Position numbers and translations under genes: made by a program. Of a DNA stretch of 64,000 bases, positions 17,290-28,250 are shown one piece after another. The stretch is from Chlorops oryzae (lineage: Eukaryota; Arthropoda; Insecta; Diptera; Chloropidae), in contig CM035807.1 in NCBI GenBank assembly GCA_020466095.1, positions 57,112,605 to 57,176,604 on the forward strand. Reading direction: 5' to 3'. The stretch's first letter is position 1, and each line of letters begins with the position of its first letter. The notes below the pieces were generated by a model. The model had not been told where the DNA came from. It searched no databases and saw only the letters and a program-made list of their open reading frames with translations.

Positions 17290-19059
17290 CAGTTTTTGTA
17301 AGTTATGTTTATTTTTCTGCAATTTTTTGAAAGATATAAATTTTTATCGTTTTCTTCTTGCTTTTGCAAAAAATTTTTGAAATCGCTACTTATATTTTGC
17401 AACAATTCTAGCTGTTTTTCGCTTTGCGTTTTAAAGAAAGAAACAATTTCCTTTTCTTGTTTTTTTGCCCTTTTTTTAGGTTCCGACGATCCTGAGGATG
17501 TGCACGGGGTTTCGTCCAACATGGACATAGGTGATGGTGGTTTTGACATGATCGGCGACTGGGGCGATGGTAACGAGTTATCCGAATATGTCTGAAATTC
17601 CTTTAAAAAAATATGATATAAATTCATCCAAAATTTTTTGCCGTGTTTTGTTTTTGTCTTACAAAAGTTTCCAAAATTTGGCTGTTGTTGGACGCGTGAC
17701 TGCCAATAATTTCATGTACTTAAGCATACAGAGTCCAATGCGATGGGCTACCTCCCGAGGGTCCCATAGATTTCTTTTTTATTCTATAGAAAAAGACCAA
17801 AAGGAATAATTACACTACTTATAAACGATATGTCTATTCTCACCTATTTTTTTCCGCAAATTTCTAATTTTCATAAAAATTTCATGTGGAGTAAATCGTC
17901 GCATCTCTTCAACAACCACGTAAGCGCCAATTTGTCGAAAATGACATTTTTGGTTTTTATGGTAGAAAAAAACGTTTGCAATGAAGTGGCAGTCTCATCT
18001 TGACAACTTTGTATGAAAAAAAAGAAATTAAAGCCCATTCAAAAACCTCGTAAGTGCCATACAAAATAAAATTGTCATGACTAACCTTAATTTTCGGCTC
18101 ATAACTGTATTACAAATTATGCAGGCTTTCTGACTTGTAAGCAAAAGGCTCCAAAAAGTCTATCAATCTAAGTAGCTCGATTTTATTTAAATTATTGTTT
18201 TCCTTATTACTAATCTTAAAACAATAAATCAGTTCTTGAAATATATTCAGCCTAGTAAGAGGATAAATATTTATTTCTGTTCGTGACAACCGAGGAGTGA
18301 TTTTGTTTTGTCTCCACATAAAAGAAATTATGTTGATCTCAACACAACTTTGTCTCCACTTTACAAAACATCCATTGGCATTACAAAGCAAAAATATAAT
18401 GATTTGATGAGCTTAAAAAAAGTAATGCCGGTTCATTGTTGGGGGTTTTTTGAAACACTTACAATAAGTAATAAAAACTAAGATGTTAGTCATGTTTAAG
18501 CTTAATTTTTTACAAAGAATAAATAAATATTAATTTTAACATTGTTTTTTTAATTTGGAAAAAACCTCGTAACCGACAAAATTCTGAAATTGTTATTTGC
18601 GGAAAAAACACGTAAGCGACAAATTTGGCCAGAGTTACTTGTATATACAAAAAAATTTCAAAACAAAGTTTTGTACCCTTAATAAAGTCGCAACGCTATG
18701 TTTTGGAATAACAAAGTCGATTATAAAGCACAGATTAACAAAACTATTCAGTTTTTTTCGTTTTCTGAAAAACTAGGTTCTGGCGCTTACGTGGTTGTTG
18801 AAGAGATGCGACGAAATGCGTTATCCATTTTAGAAGCCATTTCGGCATAAACGTGAGAGTTTCGCCTATTTCTTCTCAAGTCGGCTTCATGATCTCTCAA
18901 AATTTTCTACGAGGGCTTCGTCGTCGGCCATAGTCCACCTTTTGCGTTTTAACGCCCTCTGCTTTTGGGTTTGGTGCTACCGAATTGAGAAAGTTTAAAA
19001 AATAAAATAAAATTACTCAAAAATCTCAAATAAATTTATCTACTTACATTTTCTTCCAT
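17290..19059 (-). pseudogene. Harbinger Myb/SANT-like accessory protein gene, interrupted
   Basis: Minus strand. A 12 nt first exon (ATG at 19059-19057, MEEN) ends in a consensus donor GTAAGTAG. After an intron comes LKRKRWTMADDEALVE, then with a 1 bp shift EADLRRNRRNSHVYAEMASK and MDNAF. There the reading frame is interrupted by the element at 17897-18813 and resumes exactly with TPHEIFMKIRNLRKK, ending at a GTGAG donor. The next exon carries GGSPSHWTLYA, VHEIIGSHASNN and a Ser/Lys-rich coiled-coil-like tail (EPKKRAKKQEKEIVSFF, EKQLELLQNISSDFKNFLQK). This is the layout of the Myb/SANT-like proteins that accompany Harbinger transposases and help bring them to DNA. Frameshifts and the insertion make it non-functional; the C-terminal end near 17290 is approximate. 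Confidence 0.8.
17897..18813. mobile_element. Nested 917 bp element with perfect 33 bp TIRs
   Basis: The outermost 33 bp on the left (CGTCGCATCTCTTCAACAAC, then CACGTAAGCGCCA) is the exact reverse complement of the right end. AAAT flanks both sides (17893-17896, 18814-18817). Removing the element and one AAAT restores an open Myb/SANT-like frame. Inside, variants of the TIR core recur: CTCGTAAGTGCC near 18048, CTCGTAACCGAC near 18567 and CACGTAAGCGACAAATTT near 18611. The only long frame (minus, 18110-18391) shows no family motif. This is a non-autonomous DNA transposon of uncertain superfamily. Confidence 0.85.
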
Positions 19060-19254
19060 TTCACTTTCGAATATTTTTCAAAACAAACAGCACACAGCTG
19101 ATTACATTGTTGTGAAAAAAAGTTGCAGCAAAAAATTACTAAAATCATGAGTTTATTTCTGAGTTTAAAAAGCCTTAACTCAGTTTAAACTCACAGATAA
19201 ATGCTACTTTACGTACTAAAATCAGTTAAACTCAATAGTCTGGAAACCATATTA

Positions 19255-20261
19255 CACTTGTTGGTTTTTTATATATGATTAAGTTTATCACGGAGCGAGG
19301 GCGCGCGGTTTACCCAAATCGATCGAACACACTTTTGATTTTTTTGCTTGAGCGTTTTAGCGGTAGCGATCAAAGACTCTCTTCTCCCGAGATTGAGCTT
19401 TTGAACGCAAGAGAAAACGTTTCTTTGAATCGGTTCGATTAAGGGCTCGCCCCCATAGCGGCTTCGGCTTCAGCTATGGCGAACAACGGACAAACTGCCC
19501 ACCTTGCGCTACGCAATAAATATATCCTTCTTACCTTTCTCAGCTCAGCAGGCAGTCTTGGAATTCCTGCAGCATCTCATGGACTAGGACCCTTTCGACT
19601 TGTTAGGTGGTGACTGCGTCAACCAAGATTGGGAACCGCTGTTCCGAATCGAAAAATAGAATGTTGGGGAACGCAGGAAGACAAATTAACTGCAGTATCG
19701 GCACTTCCAGAAATCTAAATATTCTCACATTGTAAAATGATGCCGGGACTTTTGAAAATAAATTATAATCACGTTCAAGGGATATTTGCCGAAATTGCAT
19801 TCTCAGAAACTCTTGACTTCCAAGACACTTGACAAAAGATTTGTCCAAAAAAAACTAGATTCCAAGCAACGTACAGTTAGGCCTGCCGGCAAGCAGGCAG
19901 CAATAGCGAAATTCTAATCGCACAAGTTCTCCTACAATGTTGCAGTCTGTATCATAAAAAACTAAAACAAATAAACTGCCAAAAGGGCTCAATGCTCGCC
20001 AGCACGACTCCGTCCGACTCGGAAAACCCAGGCAAGGGAGAATTCTGCCTACGTTGCATTCCCACGATCGGTGCCGGACGATCGCCTTTCAAGTCACGTT
20101 GTCTCAACGTATGTGCGCCGTCGCGGCCGGCAAGCCGTCGACGGCTAAGTAGCGTTAGGAAGTCGAAGAGGAAAATAAAATTCCTAATGCAGTAAGTCGA
20201 TTTGGACTCTTAAAGCAGTAAGGTCGGGTCGTGGTTCCGGGTTTTCCTTCATACAAAAGAA
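19255..20261. other. No recognisable gene
   Basis: Moderately GC-rich in places. A small hairpin, CCATAGC / GCTATGG with a 13 nt loop, lies near 19453-19480. Two open frames (minus 19603-19848, plus 19992-20195) lack recognisable motifs. Confidence 0.4.
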
Positions 20262-20620
20262 ATTTTAAAAGTCCTCAGCAAAGGACAAGTGTTTTTCATC
20301 TAAAAATTTTAAAAGTCCTCAGCTAAGGACTAGTGCTTGTTTTTTCATCTAAAAATTTTAAAAGCCCTCAGCAAAGGACTAGTGCTTTTGTCATCTTAAA
20401 GTTTTAGAAGTCCTCAGCAAAGGACTAGTGTTTTTGTCATCTAAAAAATTTAAAAGTCCTCAGCAAAGGACAAGTGCTTTTGTCATCTAAAAGTTTTAGA
20501 AGTCTTTAGCAAAGGACTAGTGCTTTTGTTATTTAAAAATTTTAAAAGTCCTCAGCGAGTACTAGTGCTTTTGTTATTTAAAAAATTTTACACAATTCCT
20601 CAGTTAAAAGGACTAGTGCC
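20262..20620 (+). repeat. Tandem array of about 46 bp units, eight copies
   Basis: Eight units built around TTTTAAAAGTCCTCAGCAAA then GGACTAGTGCTTTTGTCATC. Inside each unit AGTCCT and AGGACT are complementary, so each can form a small hairpin. Later units are more diverged. It lies 0.5 kb upstream of a candidate LTR and may be part of that element's non-coding region. Confidence 0.85.
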
Positions 20621-20852
20621 TTTCGGTTCTGTCTAATCAAACAAAATCAGGCAAAAACATATAATATAAATAAAAAAATAGTGGGCAACATTTGTTCCAG
20701 AATTGTAAAATAAAGAGCTAGAAAAATAAGTGAAGAACATTGTGAAGTGAGCAAAGGCAGTCCTCATTATAGGACTGACTTTGAAAAAAATCTAAAGACA
20801 ATTAAAGAAGCATAAAACTGTTACGCCTTTTGTGTTTTAATGCCCACAAGCG

Positions 20853-21015
20853 GAGTCAACCACAGTGATAAGACATCCAAGGAAAAAACGTTACACTACA
20901 CTCGTTGTAGAGAAAAACGTTACACTCCTGTCCGCAGCGCCAGGAGTCAACCACAGTGATAAGACATCCAAGGAAAAAACGTTACACTACACTCGTTGTA
21001 GAAAAAAACGTTACA
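20853..21015 (+). repeat. 91 bp direct repeat, 1.8 copies
   Basis: GAGTCAACCACAGTGATAAG starts at 20853 and again at 20944, each followed by an AACGTTACACTACACTCG segment. Open frames here are made by the repetition and are not genes. Confidence 0.85.
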
Positions 21016-21112
21016 GACTGCAGTGCGGGTATGCATGGGTTTGCGTCGCTTGGTGGAGGCAGCGCCGACCTTGCGGATGGGCAAAGGGGCAAAATAAAAG
21101 CGGAGGGGAGAG

Positions 21113-21353
21113 TGTTGCGAAAATTTAAGAAGCGACGGTGAGTTGTGACGCCCCGATGATGATACGCGGAGCGTGACGAGCGAGTGACGACAGTGGCACC
21201 TCCGCTCCCCTCATTAAACACATTGATGTTTCGTAAACGAAGAAACTGCATGAGGGTTCAGTCTGAAGAAGATCCAACTAGTAATAGCGTCGCTATAATT
21301 TTTGTATTTCTGTAAAATCTTTACAAAAATAAACAAATAAAACCCAAATAACA
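21113..21353 (+). repeat. Candidate LTR with adjoining polypurine tract
   Basis: A purine-rich tract AAAAGCGGAGGGGAGAG ends at 21112 and is followed by TGTTGCGAAA, the usual arrangement at the 5' border of a gypsy-type 3' LTR (compare GCGGAGGGCAG then TGTGACG at 31931-31947 in this window). AATAAA-type signals lie near 21329-21339 and the segment can end ...AATAACA at 21353. No matching 5' LTR and no target duplication were found, so this would be the 3' remnant of a truncated element. The end is uncertain by a few bases. Confidence 0.5.
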
Positions 21354-21857
21354 ACTCACTATTTATTCTTTTGAGATTAAAATCGGGTACAAAAGTAGAA
21401 AACATATGGTTTTTTAAAATCATAAGCGGCAGATTTTTTTGCAGGCAATTTAATATTGTGGAAAGAGGTTGTGTTTGCAGATCAAATTTAAAAGATGGAA
21501 GGTTACAATAGATCATCATGTTTATCCAACAGAGGGGAAAACCCATTTAGCTCTTGCTAGAAAGTGGGCAGATGGTTTCATTGGGAGACTATTATTACAA
21601 CCATCTTACATGTGAAAAATTTTTCAAGAGCAGAGACTTTTTTTAGGTGAAGACGGGAATGGGGATTGTGAATATCATCATAGTCATAAAAAAAGTAGAT
21701 ACTTACTTTTTTCCTTTAGATTTACCATAGATTCCATAGTCAGTATTTAAGTTTTTATATTTTTTAATATGTTTAACTTAAAAATAAAATACATTAATAA
21801 AACTATTTTCTACCATTAAAAAGCAAAACATCACTTATTGTTAAGTCTTCCTTGTCA
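21354..21857. other. No recognisable gene
   Basis: Frames on both strands are open for 60-110 codons, but none has motifs I recognise. Confidence 0.35.
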
Positions 21858-22253
21858 TTAATTGTGAGCATCGGTTGGTACTCTTTTTTCTGGTAGCATT
21901 TCCAGACCGTAATTGGATGATGTTCCATTTTTCCAAAGAATACGTGGAACTTCATTTATCCTAGCAAGATCCCCGTCTTTTATTTCTTCATTATAGTCCT
22001 GTGGTAATATTAAGATGTGTTCCGCCAGCTCCACTCCAACTTTTTGGCCATATTTGGTATTCATCCTTTTTATTGATTCAATTTGGAAAACGTTTCCAAA
22101 CGGAAGCCACTTGATTGATGCAAATGCTTTATTTTTCTTCATCTTTTTGATTTGATCAAATCGGATTGTACCAAAGTCCTACGTTGTTGTTGTTTGGGCT
22201 AAGGACGAGGACGATGAAGTTGTTGCCGCTACCGAAGCTTTTAGCGTTGACAT
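21858..22253 (-). pseudogene. Unrecognised small protein with one internal stop
   Basis: From ATG 22253 the minus frame reads a Ser/Thr-rich start (MSTLKASVAATTSSSSS), meets one TAG at 22179-22181, then continues in the same frame as TIRFDQIKKMKKNKAFASIK, GNVFQIESIKRMNTKYGQKV and AEHILILPQDY to a stop at 21858. Total about 131 codons. The alternation of hydrophobic and polar residues around the KYGQKVGVEL segment suggests a small beta-rich domain, possibly an OB-type nucleic-acid-binding fold; this is a guess from pattern only. It lies just past the candidate LTR. It could be a transposon accessory ORF. No homology claim is made. Confidence 0.4.
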
Positions 22254-22509
22254 GTTCTTCCTTCCTGGATTTTTAATTTTTTTTCTTTTGTTGAAGCTTT
22301 TACTGCTAACTGGAAGCAAACTTTTTAAATGTTTAAAACTTTCTAAATTTACAGTGAAAATTTTCGACTTTTTATACCAAATTTTGAGACAGCTATTTCC
22401 ACACCAATCTAATAAGCAGCTGATAAACAGCACCAATATGTCCACACACAAACATGAAAAACCTACATTAAGAACTAGTCAAGTGCATGCTTATGCTTCG
22501 TGTCACACA

Positions 22510-22690
22510 CACACTTAGGAATTTTCTCAGCAATTCTCAGATATTTTCTCAAAAATTCTCAGAAATTTTCTCAGAAATTCTCAGGAATTTTCTCAGCAAT
22601 GCTCTGGAATTTTCTCAGCAATTCTCAAGAATTTTCTCAGCAATTTTCTGATTAATTCTCAGCAATTTTCTCAGCAGAATTTAGCAATTC
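22510..22690. repeat. Low-complexity TTCTCAG repeat
   Basis: About 180 bp of irregular repeats of AATTCTCAGAAATTTTCTCAG type with a period near 10-21 bp. Confidence 0.85.
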
Positions 22691-22739
22691 CCAGCATTTT
22701 TCATTGATCCATAATCCGCATATCCTACCTACTTACTAT

Positions 22740-24430
22740 ATTTTCGATCAAATGTTGTGGGACTCCAAAATAACTTAGCACACTTACAAACCCTTGATTT
22801 TATTGCCTGCCTATATTTTGATATGATAAGCAACTAATATTACGCAGGATTTTCAAATTGTCTGGAAGTCTAAAGGACTGAAGAATATTAGCCCCACGTG
22901 TAATTGCAGACTCAATTGAAACATACCATTGCTTTAACTGCTTCAAAAAATTGACAGTAAATTTGATACAATTTCTTCATACATTAGTTTCCACCTGCGA
23001 ACTTAAAATTCTTGCTTTTTTAAATTCTTGACCTGCTGTTCGAAGTTATAACCTAGATACAAATGGTTTCGTATGTCAGCTTCGAACTTTGAAGTGATTT
23101 TATCAATATCTTGGTGGTAAAACTAGCTTCTTTAAGGAATTTAGGGTTAGTTGCATATCTTTTAAAAGTTTTGTTGCGTCCGACGAATTGCTTTCGAAGA
23201 TTTTGTTCAGAGCTTGCACGTCGACCAAAATTGGTTTTCAAAACAAAATGTATAAAAAATTTACAGGATCTTTCTAAAGTTTGTACAGTGTTTTTGCCAT
23301 AAAATACTTCGCAAAATTCTGTGCCACTTCAAAGTTTGTCTTAAACTCAAGCCACTGATCCGAAATTCGTAAAAGAGCAACTTTAAAGGACATCCACCTA
23401 ATACTTGAGACGCTTGTAATATTAAGAGGATCCTGACAGTAAATCCAATTAATTAAACCTGCATTGCAATGAGAAATTTAACATGCCTATCCATAATTTA
23501 TTGCTCCGAATAATTTTTTGTTATGCATTGTGTCTAACGAAACTCTTTCCAAACCAATTATAGGTTTCATATACGAGAAACTTCAAATCTGGTGGAAGAG
23601 TGGCTTTCCAAGAGTGCACTACTGCCAGTTGCATAGAATGGCAAACACATCTTACTAAAATCAGATGTGTCTTTTAAGAGAGTGAAAAGGCTTATTTTGC
23701 TACCGGTCACTACACTGGCATTAACCGTGCTAATACCGATCATTTTTTTTTAGTCCAAGTGCGAGCTCTGCAGGCCGTTTAGCAATGATTACGTATTACC
23801 TTCAGACTCGCTTGACTCCAATTGGTTTAGACTAAGGCAAGTAGTTTCAAGTTTTTTTAGAACTGGAGCTATACGAATATTATAACAACACCTACAAAAA
23901 AATTTGTGTTGAATAAACTAATACGTTTATAATATAAAAAGCAAAACTTTACCCAGGAGCTCATTAACGCGTTTGTCAGTAGATTCAGCAAGTAGCAAGC
24001 TGTAATTAGCTTCCCCTATACCTTGCCGCAGGTTTTCGATAAAATGTGGAGCAAAAATATTTTTAACAATACTTGCACACTTTGTTCTTCCAAGTTTAAT
24101 ATTCGAACTAGATGCACTTTAAAAAATTAGACCTTTGCGAACCTTGGACAAATGATCGACAACAGACAAAGCGCTGTGATGGCAGACATAGAGACATAGT
24201 GCTGCTTCCTTTATTTGCCTCTCATACGTCACCACTGCAATGTCGATTTTTTTGTTATTCACAGCTGTTTTGAGACAATTTTTTTTTTTTTTTTTGTGGT
24301 TGCATGACCTTATACAGCAAATAACTTCACTTGGTGCATTTGAAATGTTTTCAATATGCCTTGTAGCTATTGGTAGCATCCTTACAAATCCAATCCTTTA
24401 ATTTAGCGTTTCGCTCCCACGCTTTTCTAT
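22740..24430 (-). pseudogene. Decayed hAT-type transposase
   Basis: Reading the minus strand from about 24430 gives transposase blocks in order. A BED-finger-like start has LKDWICKDATNSY, then Cys and His residues. Next come YERQIKEAALCLYVCHHSAL with VVDHLSKVRKG, then IKLGRTKCASIVKNI, and ANYSLLLAESTDKRVNE, which is the segment holding a catalytic Asp in hAT proteins (usually DESTD; here AESTD). Downstream frames to about 22740 retain short hAT-like pieces but are full of stops and shifts. The order and motifs support hAT strongly; the end points are approximate and no TIRs were found. Confidence 0.75.
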
Positions 24431-24782
24431 ACTTTTGGGAATATGAATTACTCGTTCTTCTGAAAATTATTGAAAATGAAATTTATTTTTAAAAAATTTT
24501 AATTTTAATTTTAAAAATTTTTTTTATATACTTGGTAATATTAGCCCTAACAAAAAATAAATGTTGTTCCAAAATAATAAAAGCTCATGTTAAAAAGCAA
24601 AAAACCAAAATAAAACCAAAAAAGGTAGAAAAATAAGTGTGCAACGCTCACCGCCGTTCGGCCGACGTTGCGCGCACAGTGTTTCGGATTCAATCCAACA
24701 ACAAAATGATCTAATGCGCCTCCACTCGGTGTCTTAAGGCAATCTGCCCCGCACACCGAAGCCACCCGATGCAAAAAATACA
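24431..24782. other. No recognisable gene
   Basis: AT-rich, with runs of TTTTAA near 24480-24525. A minus frame at 24547-24783 is open but shows no motif. Confidence 0.4.
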
Positions 24783-27700
24783 TTGCCTATACCGCCTACA
24801 AACTCGAATACTCCCTGCACGATCGCAGTAAGTACGCCAACCTCTACTTATGCTATTCCTAAATATACAGAAACAACATCAACGGTTTTGCCTCTCATTG
24901 CAAGCCCCACCTCAACTCTAATAACAAACGAGCAAAATAGCAGAACACAAGCAAGCACAAGTCTGCCCAGGCAAACACTCGCGCTGCTGCCGCTAAATCA
25001 AAAAACGTTGGCGTTCACGAAAAACAAAAGGGGTCAGCAGTGCAGAATGGCATGAATCGTTTCGTGAACATAAAGCGTAAATTAAATCCACAAAAAAAAA
25101 CAAGGACAAAAGGCTCTTAAAGCGCTAAAACACAATGCAAAAATTAGTATTGCTACTAGCCCAAGCCAATATGGATTTGCGCTCCTTGCTAGTAACGATG
25201 AACCAGTAGCAACTATTGGTCGTTCTGTTGGCAGTAGCAACTTTTACGTGGTTTCAATTAAAAAAGGCAACGTGAAAGAAATCAAAGATCAAACTTATAG
25301 GGAAAATCACTACCGCACCCTGGTCAACGTACTTAATTCACACAAAAAAGCATTTATACTTACCAGCTTAAAACAAGCAAAAGTCTAATCGAAACAGTTA
25401 AAGGTATTAAAACCCCAGAGGACCCAGCAGAAATTCAAGACACCCTGCAAGCTGCAGGATTCCCCCATTAAAAGTGTTCTCAATATAAGAAACATTTATA
25501 AGATTCTGCAACCCCTATACTGCATTGAGCTTGATCCAGTACCTCTTACCCAAACACTAAAAAGAATGAGGTTCGCCCAATTTATAATCTATAATATTTG
25601 CTTTACCGCAAAATGACGTTTGAAGAGCCTCATAAGCGGAAAGGACCGGTACAATCAGAGCCGGATTAAGGTTGCCGGGGGCCCGGGGGCCAGAGAATGG
25701 TGGTGGCCCCTCTGTTAATTGAAAGATATAGGATGAAATTTCACACAATAGCAGAAAATGTGTTTGTAGAAAGGTTATCAATTATAAGAATGAAAATATT
25801 TTTCAACGTTCACATTTTGTTTATTTAACAGTTTTCATAAATTTTTTTTTTATTCAGCGTCTTTTCAACCCATATAAACTTTTCTCGATTTTATCCTAGC
25901 GAATTCTTCAATGAGAGTTTCAAACGATAATTTTTTCCGGGCGATATACGATATCGATATTCTAATGCTCGATACCCATCCCTACTTATTAGAACGTGCA
26001 AAAAATTCGATAACTTCTTATAAAAGTTGCCAGATCGGTTATATTAAATTCTGCTAGGGAGTTCTTCACTTTCCTCTAGATTCTGCGACGTGGTTGCCAA
26101 TTTAACGGAATCTCCGCGGAATTATAAAATACATGTGTATAATATATCATGCGACCAAATTACTGTTTAAGAAAATTTAAAATTAAATTTTATGGAATTT
26201 CGACCTTTTTTGGATACATTCAGCGGAATATTTCGCTGAAAAATTGGCAACAGTTTTTTTGCGGTTAGTTCAAAAATAGCAGTTTTGTTGTATAAGAAGT
26301 GTAGTTTTCTTAAAAAAATGTTTCTGTCTCAGAAATTCGTATGATAAGAAAGGTTACTAATAGAAAAAAAAATACAAGTTGTTTGTCAGAGACATGATAT
26401 TTGAGTTTTACTTGCTCGCACAGAATTTCGGAAAACCTCACCAACAGTTGAAAACAACTTCTGGTAGGTATATGTTCACAAGTAGTGGACCATTATTCCC
26501 AGATCAGGGGAATTCTTTTTTCTCTGCTCGGTGAGGACAAATGGAACTTAAATTTTTTTTGATCTTTTTGCGCACGACCATAGAACATGTAATTCAAATT
26601 CGGTTAAAAATGTACGGAAAAAATTCCGCTCAATTTTTTGCTAACCGCAAGAATGCATTTTTCTCCGCTGTCCAACTTCAAAATCTGCTAGATCTAGCCG
26701 AAAATCTGCTGATCAGGCATCACTGCTTTTTATAATGATCCTTCAGACTTATTTCGTTAAACTTGTTTCCACCACATACATATGGCAATTTCACCACATA
26801 GAATACTTATGACCTTATTGGAATTTTTCAAATATAGAAATATTGGAAGTAATAAAGAAGTTATGAAGAGTTGAAAATTGCTTCGACGTATTGTCTCAGT
26901 AAGGGCGAAAGGGTTAAAATAAATCTTCATAAGATCACTTACTCCGCAACACAAATCCGCTGCTCCACGAAAAAGCGGTCAAGTGCGAGTCTGAGTAGAG
27001 CGAATATTATAAAATAAAATTTACTATGTAGCATATTTGCACTAAACGACAGATTGATTGTTAGCAAAAGTACGTTTTGTGATTGATAAAAGGGTTTTTC
27101 AATTCTTAAGTCCACTGAATAACCGTATAAACAAGTGAAAATTTTAAGAGAGTAGTTACTGAATATCTTGAAAACTATAATAAATAAAAAAAATTAATTT
27201 AATCACTGCTGGTGGGGGCCCCCACGTGGTGGAGGCCCGGTGTCACTGGCCCCCCTGGGCCCCCCATAATCCGGCCCTGGGTACAATGTTTTAACTGCCA
27301 AGAATTTGGTCAAACGCAAAACTATTGTAAACTGCACCCAGTGGAGATCGGCATTCTTCGAACTCTTGTCAAGTTGATCAAGACAACCCTGATGTAAGAA
27401 AATGCAGCAACTATGGTGGTAACCACAAAGCGAGTCATCGTGGATGCCCAATCTACATGGCAATAAAAAAAAGACCAACCGAAGCGGAAAACTTACCAAG
27501 AAGTTCCAAACTTCTTGCCGAGCCAGCAAGGGCCAGCATCAGCTGCTATTCCTCCCACAGCATTTTCATATGCTGACGCAGTAAAATCTAACACGGCGAC
27601 CCAACCTCAAGCATCTCTTACAACAGCAGCACATTCTTTTCTTACTCCAATGACTATTTCCTACGCTGACACCATCAGGTCGATACACCCTTAAAGTGCG
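24783..27700 (+). pseudogene. Jockey-type LINE ORF1 remnant, split by a hAT element
   Basis: The piece 24783-25655 begins with a Ser/Thr-rich segment (PTSTYAIPKYTETTSTVLPL). It then carries, across shifts, NFYVVSIKKGNVKEIKDQTY and YQLKTSKSLIETVKGIKTPE with AGFP. These align with the ORF1 segments NFYVVPLTKGNIHETKIQTK and YQLKSSKGI of the better-preserved LINE at 51230-52777. The hAT at 25656-27279 interrupts it. The remnant resumes at 27288 with VQCFNCQEFGQTQNYCKLHP, a CCHC zinc knuckle, then weaker knuckle pieces and YADAVKSNTATQPQ. It is much older than the 33-61 kb LINEs. No ORF2 was recognised after it. Confidence 0.8.
25656..27279. mobile_element. Non-autonomous hAT transposon
   Basis: 1,624 bp with imperfect inverted ends CAGAGCCGGATTAAGG (left) and CAGGGCCGGATTATGG (right, reverse complement), both followed by a GGGGGCCC-type stretch. 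An 8 bp duplication GGTACAAT flanks it (25648-25655 and 27280-27287), as expected for hAT. A minus-strand relic near 25869-25932 reads FETLIEEFARIKSRKVYMG then stop, resembling the C-terminus of some hAT transposases. The rest of the transposase is missing. A smaller nested insertion may lie at about 26018-26735. Confidence 0.88.
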
Positions 27701-28250
27701 ATATCAAATTTGGAATCAATGATCTCGAATTTGACTTACTGCATGATGCATGAACACTATGTGTGTTCTACAAAGGGTTTTTTTCAATAGCCATGTGGAC
27801 CTCATGAAAGCAGGTTGACATCGTTTGCTGAGCCATGCCAATATGTCTGTCTTGCCCGATTTAATGTTGGTAGTCACCTAGACCTAACACTTTGAGCGCA
27901 GCCGATAGTTTTATTATGGCCGGAGTACTAGTCGTTCTCTGACCAACCCGTAGTTCTGACGCTATTGCATTTAGTACGTACATGAACGCTTATTTGTTCG
28001 CTCTGAAATTTTCCACAAAGCTGCAATTTTCAAATAAATAAAATTTTACACTTTCACAAATTTATTTTCATTACCTTTTTTCACTCAGACTCATAACATC
28101 ACCATGGTCGCGGATGCTTCTTGGTCGTATTCTTTCCACACCTTCATTTCGATCTTAAAGCCACCGAATCCATTATTAAAAGATTTCAAATATTTTGTTT
28201 GTATTCACTTTCACGAATGTTTTTTGTCACAGCTGTTTATATATTTTTTT
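27701..28250. other. No recognisable gene
   Basis: Nothing identified. Possibly decayed LINE sequence downstream of the ORF1 remnant. Confidence 0.35.

Larger units (their letters stand above)
15748..19251. mobile_element. PIF/Harbinger DNA transposon, ends intact, genes decayed
   Basis: 3,504 bp. The ends are perfect 15 bp inverted repeats, TATGGTTTCCAGACT at 15748 and its reverse complement ending at 19251, flanked by TTA on both sides (15745-15747, 19252-19254). A 3 bp TWA-type duplication is the hallmark of PIF/Harbinger. It carries the two genes usual for the superfamily, a DDE transposase (+) and a Myb/SANT-like DNA-binding protein (-), arranged tail to tail. Both have lesions, and the second is split by a nested 917 bp element. 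Confidence 0.93.

Noticed and set aside
18110..18391. 93-codon minus ORF inside the 917 bp element
   Set aside because: No recognisable domain and in the subterminal repeat region; not supported as a transposase.
20262..20620. CRISPR-like array
   Set aside because: The spacing between repeats is itself repeated, with no unique spacers; eukaryotic tandem repeat.
20865..21251. Overlapping 60-90 codon ORFs
   Set aside because: Produced by the 91 bp repeat and the GC-rich LTR-like segment.
21139..21358. Alternative solo LTR with TGAGTTG...CAACTCA ends
   Set aside because: The inverted ends are neat, but there is no target duplication. The polypurine tract points to a start at 21113 instead.
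26018..26735. Possible nested element with TTATAAAAGTTGCCAGATC-like inverted ends
   Set aside because: Similarity is short and gapped, and no target duplication was seen.
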